NCBI GenBank assembly: GCA_964486055.1 | Contig: CAZALE010000011.1 | Span: 1-46,203 of the forward strand | DNA: 46,203 bases | Source: J014 sp964486055 | GTDB taxonomy: Bacteria; Acidobacteriota; Blastocatellia; Pyrinomonadales; Pyrinomonadaceae | Direction: 5' to 3' | Part shown: positions 33,893 through 42,724 of the stretch, piece by piece | How positions within the stretch are numbered: position 1 is the first letter of the stretch | Layout: each line of letters begins with the position of its first letter | Notes under the pieces: generated by a model | What the model was told of the DNA's origin: nothing | Seen by the model: the letters and a program-made list of their open reading frames with translations, nothing else | Databases searched by the model: none | Made by a program: the position numbers and the translations under genes

Positions 33893-34852
33893 ATGAAACA
33901 GTGTCCGAAGTGTGGTAGACAATATACAGATGATATCTCGTTTTGCCTAGAAGATGGGTCTTATCTGCCCGCAACACAAGATAAACCTGATTTTTTGCTT
34001 AACACCCAACAAACCTTGTTCTCGAGCGCGCCTCAGACTCAACCTGGTTCATTAGCTCCTGACACACTGAAAACAAAGAATAATTTACCTCTGATAATAG
34101 GAGGTTTGGTTATAGGTCTACTCTTGATAGTAGGATTTGCAGGAGGAATTTTGCTTTTGTTTGTATCTTCAAAGTCAAGCAATTCTAACAACAATCAATC
34201 CGTACAAGCGGGCTTAACCAACGGTAATCAGAAATCAGATAATTCCTCCAATAAATCGTCACAGATAACGGATACAACTAATTCTAAGCTATCCAATGGT
34301 AATAAAGGTGAAAGTAATGATAGCAAAAGTGAAACTGCGAGTTCTGATAGTGAATCAAGCAAAGTAAAGGAGCGGAGTGAAGAAGATAGTAAAGTCAGGG
34401 AAGATAAAAAGAGCTCTGCAGCTGATTCGGATAACGAAGCAGAAAAAAGCGATGATGAAGATACTAAAATGTCCTCAACTAAACGTGAAGAAAAAAAGAC
34501 TTCTGATCAGGATAGGGAAGCTGGGCCTCTCTCTGGGGTATATTATGGTTCTATGCAGAATCAGGTAGGTATGAACATGGGGTTGACTATTCGGATAAAT
34601 CAAAGAGGCTCAGTTATTGGAGGTAGGGTTACCGTGGCTAAGCCATATGTTGGGTCAGGGCCGATAGTATCAGGTTATACCGATGGAAAAAATATCTCAT
34701 TTACATCCTATAACAGACAATATCAGATAACAATTAACTGGCAGGGAAGAATAAGTGGTAATTCTATCGGGGGGGAGTTCACAGCTAGCTCACCTAGTCC
34801 TTATGTTTATCCAAATCCTTCCTATGGATACTGGCAGACCCGAAGAAGATAA
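33893..34852 (+). CDS. Zinc-ribbon, single-pass membrane protein with charged linker and C-terminal beta domain
   Basis: 319 residues. The N-terminal CPKCGRQYTDDISFCLEDG forms a short zinc ribbon in which the fourth position is Asp or Glu rather than Cys. One membrane helix (PLIIGGLVIGLLLIVGFAGG) lies near residues 65-90. About 115 residues of Ser/Lys/Glu/Asp/Asn low complexity follow, then a C-terminal region of about 105 residues with beta-strand spacing (GVYYGSMQNQ, GLTIRINQRGSVIGGRV, ISFTSYNRQYQITINWQG). Probably cytoplasmic ribbon, membrane anchor and periplasmic sensor or binding domain. Function unknown. SD AAGGTGG upstream; it stands alone between tRNA genes. Confidence 0.85.
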   Translation: MKQCPKCGRQYTDDISFCLEDGSYLPATQDKPDFLLNTQQTLFSSAPQTQPGSLAPDTLKTKNNLPLIIGGLVIGLLLIVGFAGGILLLFVSSKSSNSNNNQSVQAGLTNGNQKSDNSSNKSSQITDTTNSKLSNGNKGESNDSKSETASSDSESSKVKERSEEDSKVREDKKSSAADSDNEAEKSDDEDTKMSSTKREEKKTSDQDREAGPLSGVYYGSMQNQVGMNMGLTIRINQRGSVIGGRVTVAKPYVGSGPIVSGYTDGKNISFTSYNRQYQITINWQGRISGNSIGGEFTASSPSPYVYPNPSYGYWQTRRR

Positions 34853-35166
34853 AATGTTGATTCAATGGTCTGTTTGGATTTTGTCTGAACTTCGTTTCAT
34901 CATCATACCTCAGTTTTCCGCAGATTTGATTGTAGAAGCTTAAACCTTCTGATTCTAGGGCATTCGACTCGTCAACTCTCGTCAATTAAGGCGCTCTTTA
35001 ACTACGAGGCATCCGTGAAAAAGGGCTAAGCATAGATGGCTTAAAGACATGCTCTCAGAAAAATCTGTAGGTTAACACCTGCAAAATGCGCCGCCATGAT
35101 TTTTACATCAGGTTTAAAATAAAAGAACTTAATCCGTCTTGGAGAATTGGTCAGGAGGGTTAACTG

Positions 35167-35243
35167 TGGTGCACCCTGCAGGACTCAAACCTGCGACCTT
35201 CTGATCCGAAGTCAGACGCTCTATTCAACTGAGCTAAGGGTGC
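35167..35243 (-). tRNA. tRNA-Arg (anticodon TCG)
   Basis: Minus strand. Acceptor GCACCCT/AGGGTGC, D arm GCTC...GAGC, anticodon stem TCTGA/TCAGA with loop CTTCGGA (anticodon TCG, reading CGA), T arm GCAGG TTTGAGT CCTGC, discriminator A and encoded CCA (35167-35169). Confidence 0.97.
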
Positions 35244-35254
35244 ACCAAGCTTGA

Positions 35255-35283
35255 ATTATAAATTCGAAACTAGATTGTTTCAA
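35255..35283 (-). promoter_or_regulatory. Promoter of tRNA-Arg(TCG)
   Basis: Minus strand TTGAAA, a 17-nt spacer and a perfect TATAAT, ending 11 nt before the tRNA. Confidence 0.8.
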
Positions 35284-35321
35284 ATCACTATGTTTCGTTT
35301 ATGCAAAAATTTTCAACGCTT

Positions 35322-35756
35322 CTACTTGCCCTGAAATTCTTTTCTAATAAACTCAACGAGTTTTTTTATCTGGGCATCATTCAACTCATTTTTGAATGAT
35401 GGCATTCCCTCATCTGGGATTCCGTTTGTTATCGCCTTTATGAAATCCTCATCAGGCTCTCTTTTCATTCTTTCGGATCTAAAATTGGGAACTCTTATTT
35501 CAACACCATCGATATTGGTTCTGCCGCCAGTCCCATCTTCTTTATGACACCTTACACATTTTTCAGAAAACAGCTCTCGCGCTTCAGCAAGATTATCCAG
35601 AGTATCTGGCATTTTTGCATTTTCTGCCGATGGCGTTTGGACTTGATACTGCTGTTTATTTTCTGTGGCTAACTGATTTACGGCGTCTTTACCACAGGAG
35701 AAAGCGAAGATACAAAGTAAGAATAACAATACAGATATCTTTAAGCTATTCCTCAT
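35322..35756 (-). CDS. Small c-type cytochrome, probably exported or membrane-anchored
   Basis: 144 residues from the ATG at 35756, which has the SD AGAGGT 8 nt upstream; the longer open frame to 36023 runs into the divergent dehydrogenase gene and is rejected. A signal region (SLKISVLLFLLCIFAFSC) ends in a Cys that may be acylated, though the lipobox is imperfect. The mature protein has one haem site CVRCH within ARELFSEKCVRCHKEDGTGG and a Met-containing region (GIPDEGMPSFKNELNDAQI) with the likely axial Met. It is an electron carrier on the periplasmic side. Partner unknown; divergent from the aldehyde dehydrogenase by 58 bp. Confidence 0.9.
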   Translation of the reverse strand: MRNSLKISVLLFLLCIFAFSCGKDAVNQLATENKQQYQVQTPSAENAKMPDTLDNLAEARELFSEKCVRCHKEDGTGGRTNIDGVEIRVPNFRSERMKREPDEDFIKAITNGIPDEGMPSFKNELNDAQIKKLVEFIRKEFQGK

Positions 35757-35814
35757 GGGGTGTACCTCTATTTGATTTATCGATGTCAAAAGTTTAACCT
35801 GAAAGAGGCTAAAT

Positions 35815-37227
35815 ATGCAAACAGCTAAAATGCTGATAGGCGGGAAGTGGTGCGAGACAGATAAAAGAACAATAGTTAAAAATCCATATTCTGGTGAAGG
35901 GATCTGTGAGGTTTGTAATGCTGGAGAAGCAGAGCTAGCAGAGACGATTAAGCTCGCAGAGGAGTCATCCAAAAAGCTTAGGAATTTAGCAAGGTTTGAG
36001 ATTGCTAAAGGTCTGAGAGCCATTGCAGATGGGATTCAGAGAAGAAAACAGGATTTTATAGACTCTATTATTGCAGAATCTGCAAAACCATCAGTTTATG
36101 CTCGTGCTGAAGTAGAGAGAGCCATAAATACTTTCAACTGGGCGGCTGGTGAGGCTGAAAGGTTTGTGGGTGAGTTGGTGCCGATAGAGACTCAACCTGC
36201 TGGAAAGGGAAGATATGCAGTTGCACGAAGAGTGCCGCGTGGTGTCATTTATGGCATAACCCCTTTTAATTTTCCACTTAATCTAGTTGCACACAAAGTA
36301 GCTCCAGCCATTGCATCGGCTAACTCCATCATCATTAAACCCAGTCAAAAAACCCCATTGACGGCACTGCTTCTCGGTGAGGTTTTCCTTGAAAGCGGAT
36401 TACCAGAATCTGCGTTACAAGTAGTCCCGATGGATGTAGAATTAATCCCACTCGTGCTAGAGGATGAGCGAATAAAGATGATATCTTTTACGGGGAGCGC
36501 TGAGGTTGGCTGGAAGTTAAAGGGTTTGGCTGGCAAAAAGGCTATCACGCTTGAACTTGGTGGAAATGCCCCTGTAATAATAGATGAAACTGCTGATATC
36601 GACCTATCGGTCAATAAAAGCGTTTTTGGCGCTTTTGCTTACTCAGGACAGGTCTGTATTTCGGTTCAGAGGATCTTTATTCAAGAGAAAATATTCGACG
36701 AATGGGTAGAGAAGTTTGTCAACTTAGCCAAGAATTTGAGGCGCGGTGATCCGAAGGATGAAGCAACGCAAATCTCCTCTATGATCGATGAAAACGCAGC
36801 TAAAAGAATAGAGCAGTGGGTCAATGAGGCCATATCTGCTGGAGCAAAATTGTTGTGTGGCGGAAGGCGAGAAGGGAATTTCTACGAGCCAACAGTTTTA
36901 ACGAATACTTCTAATGAAATGCGCGTTGTGAGTGAAGAAACATTTGCTCCAATAGCAGTGGTTGAAAAATTCGCTGAATTTGACCAAGCTATTAGTCTAG
37001 CGAACAATACGAAGTATGGTTTACAGGCGGGAGTTTTTACCAAAGATTTCGCACGTGCTAAACACGCGTTTGCAGCACTAGAATATGGTGGCGTGATCAT
37101 AAATGATGTTCCGACCCTACGCATCGATAACATGCCGTACGGAGGCGTTAAAGACTCAGGTTTTGGTAGAGAGGGGTTGAAGTACGCAATGGAGGAGATG
37201 ACAGAAATCCGTCTCATGGTCTTTTAG
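35815..37227 (+). CDS. NAD(P)-dependent aldehyde dehydrogenase
   Basis: 470 residues. TPFNFPLNLVAHKVAPAIAS and IIKPSQKTP (cofactor binding), FTGSAEVG, the general base E247 in LELGGN, the catalytic C281 in AYSGQVCISVQR (34 residues apart, as usual) and the C-terminal EETFAPIAVV and MPYGGVKDSGFGREG. The closest look is to lactaldehyde or glyceraldehyde-3-phosphate (non-phosphorylating) branches, but the substrate cannot be fixed. SD AAGAGG 6 nt before the ATG. The acylase gene starts 23 bp later and may be co-transcribed. Confidence 0.94.
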   Translation: MQTAKMLIGGKWCETDKRTIVKNPYSGEGICEVCNAGEAELAETIKLAEESSKKLRNLARFEIAKGLRAIADGIQRRKQDFIDSIIAESAKPSVYARAEVERAINTFNWAAGEAERFVGELVPIETQPAGKGRYAVARRVPRGVIYGITPFNFPLNLVAHKVAPAIASANSIIIKPSQKTPLTALLLGEVFLESGLPESALQVVPMDVELIPLVLEDERIKMISFTGSAEVGWKLKGLAGKKAITLELGGNAPVIIDETADIDLSVNKSVFGAFAYSGQVCISVQRIFIQEKIFDEWVEKFVNLAKNLRRGDPKDEATQISSMIDENAAKRIEQWVNEAISAGAKLLCGGRREGNFYEPTVLTNTSNEMRVVSEETFAPIAVVEKFAEFDQAISLANNTKYGLQAGVFTKDFARAKHAFAALEYGGVIINDVPTLRIDNMPYGGVKDSGFGREGLKYAMEEMTEIRLMVF

Positions 37228-37250
37228 TAAAAAAGTGGAGACAATCAATT

Positions 37251-39569
37251 ATGTTCAAGAGATTGCTTTTTATCTTGATCCTGTTAAGTTACGGATTTGC
37301 CCAGGAATCTCAGACACTGAAATTACAAGGGCTGAGATCTGACGTCGTGGTCCGACGTGACCACCGTCATATCCCTTATATTCAAGCAAAAAATGAGGAT
37401 GACCTTTATTTTGCACAAGGTTTTGTAACTGCTTCCGATAGGTTGTGGCAAATGGACTTGCTGCGACGCCTAGCACGTGGAGAAACAGCAGAGATCTTCG
37501 GAAATGCCGCTCTACAACAAGATAAGTACTGGAGAAGATTTGGTTTTTCGAAAATTGCAGAGGAAACATTGAAACTACTCGATCCCAAGCTGAGAGCTGC
37601 TATTGAAAGTTATGCAAACGGCGTTAACGCTTACATAGCATCACTGGATGACTCCTCTCTCCCTACGGAATTCAAAATTTTGCGGTACGAGCCATCTCCT
37701 TGGAAACCAAGTGATTCAATCATCATAGGTAAAATACTTGCTGATGCACTAAGCAAAACTTGGGAGCAGGATGTTCTCTATGCAAAATTGAAAACCTCTC
37801 TGTCTAAGGAAAAGTTTGCTGATATAAGTAACGTGACGACCAAGTACGATTTAGTCTTATTCGGAAAAGATATTGAGAAACAACCCGAGCGGCAGACAAG
37901 TTTCAACTTACCTGATGAGCTTTTAGATCAAATGAAACAACTATCGCAAGTAAGGGAAACCTCACTCAGATTAGTTGGATTGTACATGGAAGATTTGGCT
38001 GCCAGCAACAATTGGGTCATTTCCGGCAAAAGAACATTGGATAAAAGACCGATACTAGCAAATGATCCTCATCTTCCGCCCGCTGCTCCTGGTATATGGT
38101 ATTTAACTCATCTATCAGCCGGAGATCTAAGAGTTGCAGGAGTTACTTTCCCGGGAGTTCCAGGAATAATTTTAGGTCATAACGATTTTATAGCTTGGGG
38201 AGCGACCAATGTCGGACCAGATGTGCAGGATGTTTACATCGAAAGTTTCAATGAGGATGGAAAATATGAAACGCCAAATGGTTGGATGTCCCCTTTAATC
38301 CGTAGGGAAGAAATTAAAGTTAGAAAATCGCCATTTTCAACAGAGACCGAATCAACAATCGTAGAGTTCGTTGAGACGAGAAATGGAGTAGTGACTCTCG
38401 AGGATGGAAAAAACAAAAAGTACTCATTGAAGTGGACAGCCTTGAATCCAGAAAATAGCGAATTTGAGGCGTTCTATTATTTAAATCGAGCGAAGGATTG
38501 GAAAGAGTTCAAAGCTGCATTGAGCCGATATGCTGGGCCAACGCAGAATTTTGTCTATGCTGATAAGGATGGGAATATCGGTTGGTATGTGGCGGGTAAG
38601 ATCCCAATCAGGCGTGTAGGTGATGGCAGAGAGCCTTACGATGGGCGTAAAAATGATGGTGATTGGATTGGATATGTGCCATTTGATGAACTGCCAAACA
38701 TCTTTAATCCGCCAGATGGACTAATAGTAACTGCTAATCAGAGAATAGTCGGCACCAGTTATAAATACTCCCAGTTGGTTAGGGAAATTGCCCCTCCATG
38801 GAGGGCAAGAAGAATTTATGAGTTATTGAGAGTCAACACTAAATTGACCATGAATGATGTAAGAGATGTTCAGTACGATGTTTTCAACATCCCGCTGACC
38901 ATGCTAGCAAGAGAGATTGTTAAACTCTCAGCTGCTAGTGATCAGACATTACAGATATTGGGCGGATGGGATGGTAAGATGACAGCTGATTCCACCGCGG
39001 CAGTTCTCGTAAATGAGATTCGTAATTGTCTAGCCGAAAAAATTGCAGATGATAATAAGCCATTACCAGCTTACATCGTGAAAGAACGTCTGTTGCATAG
39101 AATAATTGAGGAAAAGCCGGATTACTGGTTACCAAAAGAATTTAGAAATTATACAGATTTCTTTAAAGCTTGCGACACACGAGCTCAAGCGAGCCTCGAG
39201 CAGAAATTAGGAGCTGATAGGACCCAGTGGAGGTGGGGGAAGATCTATTTGGCAAGATTTCCACACCCATTGGCTGCTGCTAAAGATCCATTCGGAATTA
39301 CCAAGCAGTTTGATGTAAGTTTTACAAATGTGAATGGCAGCCAACAAACTCCAAATGTTGGAGCTTTTGTCTCGATGAGGTTGATTGTTAGTCCTGGAAA
39401 TTGGGATGAGACTAGGCAAGTGATACCTCTTGGTCAATCTGGAGATCCTCAAAGTCCCTTTTGGAAAGATCAATTTGAGGCATGGCGTACTGGTTTACCT
39501 CAGATCTTTCCATTTTCCGATGATGCAATACTAAAAGTTACCAAGAAAATGCTCGTGCTGAAACCATAG
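37251..39569 (+). CDS. Penicillin acylase family (S45) Ntn-hydrolase, secreted
   Basis: 772 residues with a signal peptide (FKRLLFILILLSYGFAQ). The alpha part carries VRRDHRHIPYIQAKNEDDLY and FAQGFVTASDRLWQMDLLRR. The autoprocessing site is AASNNWVISGKRT, with nucleophile S252, followed by PILANDPHLPPAAPGIWYL. The C-terminal part shows NVNGSQQTPNVGAFVSMRLI and QVIPLGQSGDPQSPFWKDQ. Such enzymes hydrolyse amide bonds of acylated compounds: beta-lactams, N-acyl homoserine lactones or lipopeptides. The natural substrate here is open. It should be cleaved into two chains in the periplasm. Confidence 0.94.
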   Translation: MFKRLLFILILLSYGFAQESQTLKLQGLRSDVVVRRDHRHIPYIQAKNEDDLYFAQGFVTASDRLWQMDLLRRLARGETAEIFGNAALQQDKYWRRFGFSKIAEETLKLLDPKLRAAIESYANGVNAYIASLDDSSLPTEFKILRYEPSPWKPSDSIIIGKILADALSKTWEQDVLYAKLKTSLSKEKFADISNVTTKYDLVLFGKDIEKQPERQTSFNLPDELLDQMKQLSQVRETSLRLVGLYMEDLAASNNWVISGKRTLDKRPILANDPHLPPAAPGIWYLTHLSAGDLRVAGVTFPGVPGIILGHNDFIAWGATNVGPDVQDVYIESFNEDGKYETPNGWMSPLIRREEIKVRKSPFSTETESTIVEFVETRNGVVTLEDGKNKKYSLKWTALNPENSEFEAFYYLNRAKDWKEFKAALSRYAGPTQNFVYADKDGNIGWYVAGKIPIRRVGDGREPYDGRKNDGDWIGYVPFDELPNIFNPPDGLIVTANQRIVGTSYKYSQLVREIAPPWRARRIYELLRVNTKLTMNDVRDVQYDVFNIPLTMLAREIVKLSAASDQTLQILGGWDGKMTADSTAAVLVNEIRNCLAEKIADDNKPLPAYIVKERLLHRIIEEKPDYWLPKEFRNYTDFFKACDTRAQASLEQKLGADRTQWRWGKIYLARFPHPLAAAKDPFGITKQFDVSFTNVNGSQQTPNVGAFVSMRLIVSPGNWDETRQVIPLGQSGDPQSPFWKDQFEAWRTGLPQIFPFSDDAILKVTKKMLVLKP

Positions 39570-39698
39570 TTGATAAACTTTGCTTCAATTGCCAAACAGT
39601 AGCTAAGAATCATGCATAAGCGTTTAGCTGTGAGCGTCAAATGCTGCAAGTTTAGTTTGACAATGCACGAAACTGAGTCACGATTCATCTGGCGCATA

Positions 39699-40154
39699 TT
39701 AAGACTTAGGATCATCGAGCCTTGAGAGAAAGTCAGAGAGGATTATGCAAGCAGCCTCGCCATCGCATAAGAGTTTGATTTCCTTAGGACTATAACCTTT
39801 TGATTTTAAACGGCTTTCTGCCTCTAACGATGTAAGCCTCTCGTCTTGAAGAAATATTGGAATATCAAGGCTCAATGAGTAATTACGGTATAGCCTTTTA
39901 ACATGATGAGTCATTTCATTTTCAGTGCCATCGATATTCGTAGGCAAACCTAAAACTAATGCTACTACGTCATACTTTTTGATTAATTCAATGGTGGCTT
40001 TTAGAAGTTCTTTCCAACTCTTTCTTTTTAAAGTTTTAATTGGACGGACAGTTAATCGCAATTCATCACATATTGCGACGCCGACTCGTTTTAAGCCTAT
40101 GTCCAATGCTAAAATTCTGCCTTTTGCTGGCAATTTCTGTTTTAAGTCTTGCAC
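39699..40154 (-). CDS. ruvX: Putative Holliday junction resolvase / pre-16S rRNA nuclease
   Basis: 151 residues starting with GTG. RNase H-like motifs: ILALDIGLKRVGVAI (first Asp), VALVLGLPTNIDGTENEM, FLQDERLTSLEAESRL (second acidic pair) and CDGEAACIILSDFL (last Asp). Family members (YqgF) process pre-16S rRNA or resolve junctions. Divergent from the S41-like gene, sharing a palindromic -10 (40165-40177). No SD; the hexamer is 10 nt before the GTG. Confidence 0.95.
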   Translation of the reverse strand: MQDLKQKLPAKGRILALDIGLKRVGVAICDELRLTVRPIKTLKRKSWKELLKATIELIKKYDVVALVLGLPTNIDGTENEMTHHVKRLYRNYSLSLDIPIFLQDERLTSLEAESRLKSKGYSPKEIKLLCDGEAACIILSDFLSRLDDPKS

Positions 40155-40164
40155 GATAGAATTT

Positions 40165-40177
40165 ATTATCAGATAAT
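40165..40177. promoter_or_regulatory. Palindromic bidirectional -10 between ruvX and the S41-like gene
   Basis: ATTATCAGATAAT reads as GATAAT on both strands (minus 40170-40165, plus 40172-40177), placing a -10 for each divergent gene on a single symmetric site. The plus transcript would have a leader of about 34 nt with SD AGAGG; the minus transcript would be nearly leaderless. Confidence 0.5.
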
Positions 40178-40217
40178 TTTCATCGGCAGGAAATTTGAAA
40201 AAAGAGGTTTCTCAAAA

Positions 40218-41477
40218 ATGTCGTTCAGAGCAAAAATTGCATTTGTTTTCTTATCCGCACTTGTTGCAGCTTACACTTTCGTCGGTGGTTGGCTAGGCAC
40301 CAGTGCGCAACAAACTATAAATGATCCGGGCGCTCAAATGCGCATTTTCGAAAGCGTGTTGCAGCATATTCAAAATGATTATGTTGAAGAGCCGGATTTA
40401 TCTAAGGTTCGCGCTGGTGCAATGAGAGGTTTAGCCTATGGGCTCGATCCTTATTCATCTTATTTAACCGCGGAGCAGGTTAGAGATTATCAAAGTAAGA
40501 AAAATACCAAACTGGTTGGTATAGGTGCAGAATTCTCTCAAGTCTCGGGTTATTTATACGTAATCTCTACCATAAAAGGGTCGCCAGCTGATAAAGCCGG
40601 TTTGCGTGCTGGCGATGTCATCGAGTATATCGAAAATAAGGCTACGCGTGATATCTCGCTCTATGATGCTAAACAATTGTTATTTGGCGAGCCTGGCACT
40701 AAGGTAAGGCTACGGGTATTACGAACAAATGCGAAGCCTCAGACAATAGTGGTTGAGAGAGGAAACTACAAAATTCCAGAAGCAGAGAGCAGAATAGAAC
40801 CCGGAAAAGTAGGCGTAATCAAAGTATACAGTCTCGAGGAAGGCGAGGCTAAGGATATCCGCAATCAGCTGCAGGGGTTAATCAAGCAAGGAATAGAGAA
40901 ATTGGTGATTGACTTACGAGGCGTATCTGCAGGTAGCTTGAATGAGGGCGTGGAAGTAGCGAACCTCTTTATCAAGGATGGAACGCTAGCACAAGTCATC
41001 GGACGGGAAAATCGGGTTCTAAGAACTTACAATGCTGATCCTTCAAAGCATCTATTTGACGGAAAACTGGTCGTATTGATAGATGGCGGAACAGCTGGAG
41101 CGGCCGAAGTAGTAGCTTCTGCGGTGCTCGAAAGAAAGCGCGGTGAAGTAGTAGGTGAAAAAAGTTTCGGAGCAGGCACTGAGCAAGAGCTATTTACATT
41201 GCGTAGCGGTGATGGATTACTTCTGACCGTCGCAAAGTGGGCTTCTGCAAGTGGCAAGCCGTTTCTTAATGAAGATAGAGCGGCCTCAGGCGTCAAGCCA
41301 TCAATCGAGGTAAAAAGATCCGATTCTCCTGAAATTCTGGACCCAGAGGAGCTTGTAGATCAAAATGAGGATATAAATCAACAACCAGCACCCAAACAAG
41401 AGCAAAAGCCTCAGGAAGATTTGCAGCTTAAAAAAGCTCTAGAGTTGCTGCAAGATAAACCCTCTGGGAATAAGTGA
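40218..41477 (+). CDS. S41 (C-terminal processing) peptidase homologue lacking the Ser/Lys dyad
   Basis: 419 residues from the ATG at 40218 (SD AGAGG 11 nt upstream; a longer frame from 40149 overlaps ruvX). N-terminal signal or anchor (MSFRAKIAFVFLSALVAAYT), DPYSSYLTAEQVRDYQ, a PDZ domain (about 85-170, with ISTIKGSPADKAGLRAGDVI), the S41 core, and a Pro/Gln/Glu-rich tail. Where active Ctp enzymes read GSASASE...GKG, this reads GTAGAAEVVASAVLERK... and FGAG. Aligning the Glu puts G294 at the catalytic Ser and A319 at the Lys exactly 25 residues later. It is therefore probably a non-proteolytic PDZ adaptor, or uses other residues. Followed by a strong terminator. Confidence 0.9.
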   Translation: MSFRAKIAFVFLSALVAAYTFVGGWLGTSAQQTINDPGAQMRIFESVLQHIQNDYVEEPDLSKVRAGAMRGLAYGLDPYSSYLTAEQVRDYQSKKNTKLVGIGAEFSQVSGYLYVISTIKGSPADKAGLRAGDVIEYIENKATRDISLYDAKQLLFGEPGTKVRLRVLRTNAKPQTIVVERGNYKIPEAESRIEPGKVGVIKVYSLEEGEAKDIRNQLQGLIKQGIEKLVIDLRGVSAGSLNEGVEVANLFIKDGTLAQVIGRENRVLRTYNADPSKHLFDGKLVVLIDGGTAGAAEVVASAVLERKRGEVVGEKSFGAGTEQELFTLRSGDGLLLTVAKWASASGKPFLNEDRAASGVKPSIEVKRSDSPEILDPEELVDQNEDINQQPAPKQEQKPQEDLQLKKALELLQDKPSGNK

Positions 41478-41502
41478 GTCTAATTGCTCGAGTATGCGCC
41501 CA

Positions 41503-41551
41503 AAGAGTCAGTCTTCTAAGTGAAAAGGCTGACTCTTTCTACTTTTCCTCA
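41503..41551 (+). terminator. Intrinsic terminator after the S41-like gene
   Basis: AAAGAGTCAGTCTT pairs with AAGGCTGACTCTTT (14 bp including one G-U) around a 9-nt loop, followed by CTACTTTTCCTC. Twenty-five bp past the stop. Confidence 0.85.
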
Positions 41552-41601
41552 TTCAGTAGCCCAGGGCTTTTGGATGATTTTAATGATTTGAGCCAGGTAA
41601 T

Positions 41602-42687
41602 ATGCCTCTTGAAAAGATGAAAATGAAAATTCAAAGGAATGTACCGCTCGCACCGCTAACAACAATAAAAATCGGCGGCAAAGCACGATTTTTCATAGCA
41701 GTTGACGATCACACAGAGGTTGCCGATGCAATAAATTTCGCAGATGCTGAGGGGCTCGATCTGTTTGTTCTTGGCGGCGGCAGCAATGTTTTGATCGCTG
41801 ATGAGGGTTTTGATGGATTAGTCGTGCATCTGCGAATGCGAGGAGTATCGGTAATTGCAAAGGATGGCGAAAAGGTTTTCCTCAGAGCTGCAGCTGGAGT
41901 GGATTGGGATGCTTTTGTGGCATTTTGTGTTGAAAGAAACTTGGCGGGAATTGAATGTTTGAGCGGCATACCGGGTAAGGTTGGTGCGACCCCAATTCAA
42001 AATGTCGGTGCTTACGGGCAGGAAGTGTCTGAAACTATCGTCAAAGTTACAGCCTTCGATAAGCAGGAAAAAAAAGTAGTTGAATTGAAAAATGATGAGT
42101 GTGGATTCGGATACCGAAGTAGCATATTTAATAGTATTTATAGAAATCGTTTCATCATCCTGGATGTCGTATTTCGCCTCGTTGAAAATGGCTCACCAAA
42201 AATCAGCTACAAAGATTTAATAGAGTTTTTTGATGGAGGCAAGCCTGATTTGAAAAAAACTCGAGAGGCTGTAATCGAAATTCGTAGACGCAAGGCCATG
42301 GTCATTGACGAAAGAGACCCTAATTCACGCGGTTGTGGTTCTTTTTTTAAAAATCCGATAGTAACCGCTGATAAACTGGAGGAACTTAAGCGCATATTCG
42401 CTAGGGATTCTGAAGCCATGATCCCCGCTTTTCCAATGGAAAATGGCAAGTTCAAGATCTCAGCCGCATGGCTGATTGAAAAAGCTGGCTTTCAGAAAGG
42501 TTATAGAATGGGAAATGTAGGTATATCCGAAAAACACTCGCTGGCAATTGTGAATCTCTCTGATGCATCTGCTTCAGAAGTTATAAGATTGAAGAATCTT
42601 ATTCAAATAAAGGTGCGAGAGAAGTTTGGAATTGATTTAATGCCGGAACCCGTGTTCATCGGTTTCAAAGATTCGCTTTCCATCTAA
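41602..42687 (+). CDS. murB: UDP-N-acetylenolpyruvoylglucosamine reductase
   Basis: 361 residues. N-terminal FAD-binding LTTIKIGGKARFF and LGGGSNVLIADEGFDG, IPGKVGATPIQNVGAYGQEV, CGFGYRSSIFN, and the proton-donor Ser in RGCGSFFKNP, then AAWLIEKAGFQKGYRMG and ISEKHSLAIVN. Makes UDP-MurNAc for peptidoglycan in the cytoplasm. Not in a dcw cluster here. A short AGG lies 4 nt before the ATG; MurB-type starts at MKMKIQRN (a few codons later) cannot be excluded. Confidence 0.97.
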   Translation: MPLEKMKMKIQRNVPLAPLTTIKIGGKARFFIAVDDHTEVADAINFADAEGLDLFVLGGGSNVLIADEGFDGLVVHLRMRGVSVIAKDGEKVFLRAAAGVDWDAFVAFCVERNLAGIECLSGIPGKVGATPIQNVGAYGQEVSETIVKVTAFDKQEKKVVELKNDECGFGYRSSIFNSIYRNRFIILDVVFRLVENGSPKISYKDLIEFFDGGKPDLKKTREAVIEIRRRKAMVIDERDPNSRGCGSFFKNPIVTADKLEELKRIFARDSEAMIPAFPMENGKFKISAAWLIEKAGFQKGYRMGNVGISEKHSLAIVNLSDASASEVIRLKNLIQIKVREKFGIDLMPEPVFIGFKDSLSI

Positions 42688-42700
42688 CGAAAAATTATTG

Positions 42701-42706
42701 TATAAT
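42701..42706 (+). promoter_or_regulatory. -10 element of carB
   Basis: Perfect TATAAT, 18 nt before the carB ATG, giving a predicted leader of about 11 nt with no usable SD. The -35 region (near 42678) is a poor match. Confidence 0.5.
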
Positions 42707-42724
42707 TTCGGCTAACGCCCAGAG

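Larger units (their letters stand above)
34853..35321. other. Intergenic region with tRNA-Arg(TCG)
   Basis: Holds tRNA-Arg and its promoter (35255-35283). In the rest only a 7-bp hairpin near 35070 (TGTAGGT TAAC ACCTGCA) was noticed; no gene is visible. Confidence 0.6.

Noticed and set aside
35757..36023. N-terminal extension of the cytochrome c frame
   Set aside because: It overlaps the aldehyde dehydrogenase gene head-on; the SD and signal peptide fit the start at 35756.
40149..40217. N-terminal extension of the S41-like protein
   Set aside because: It overlaps the ruvX start and the palindromic promoter; the ATG at 40218 has an SD and begins a signal peptide.
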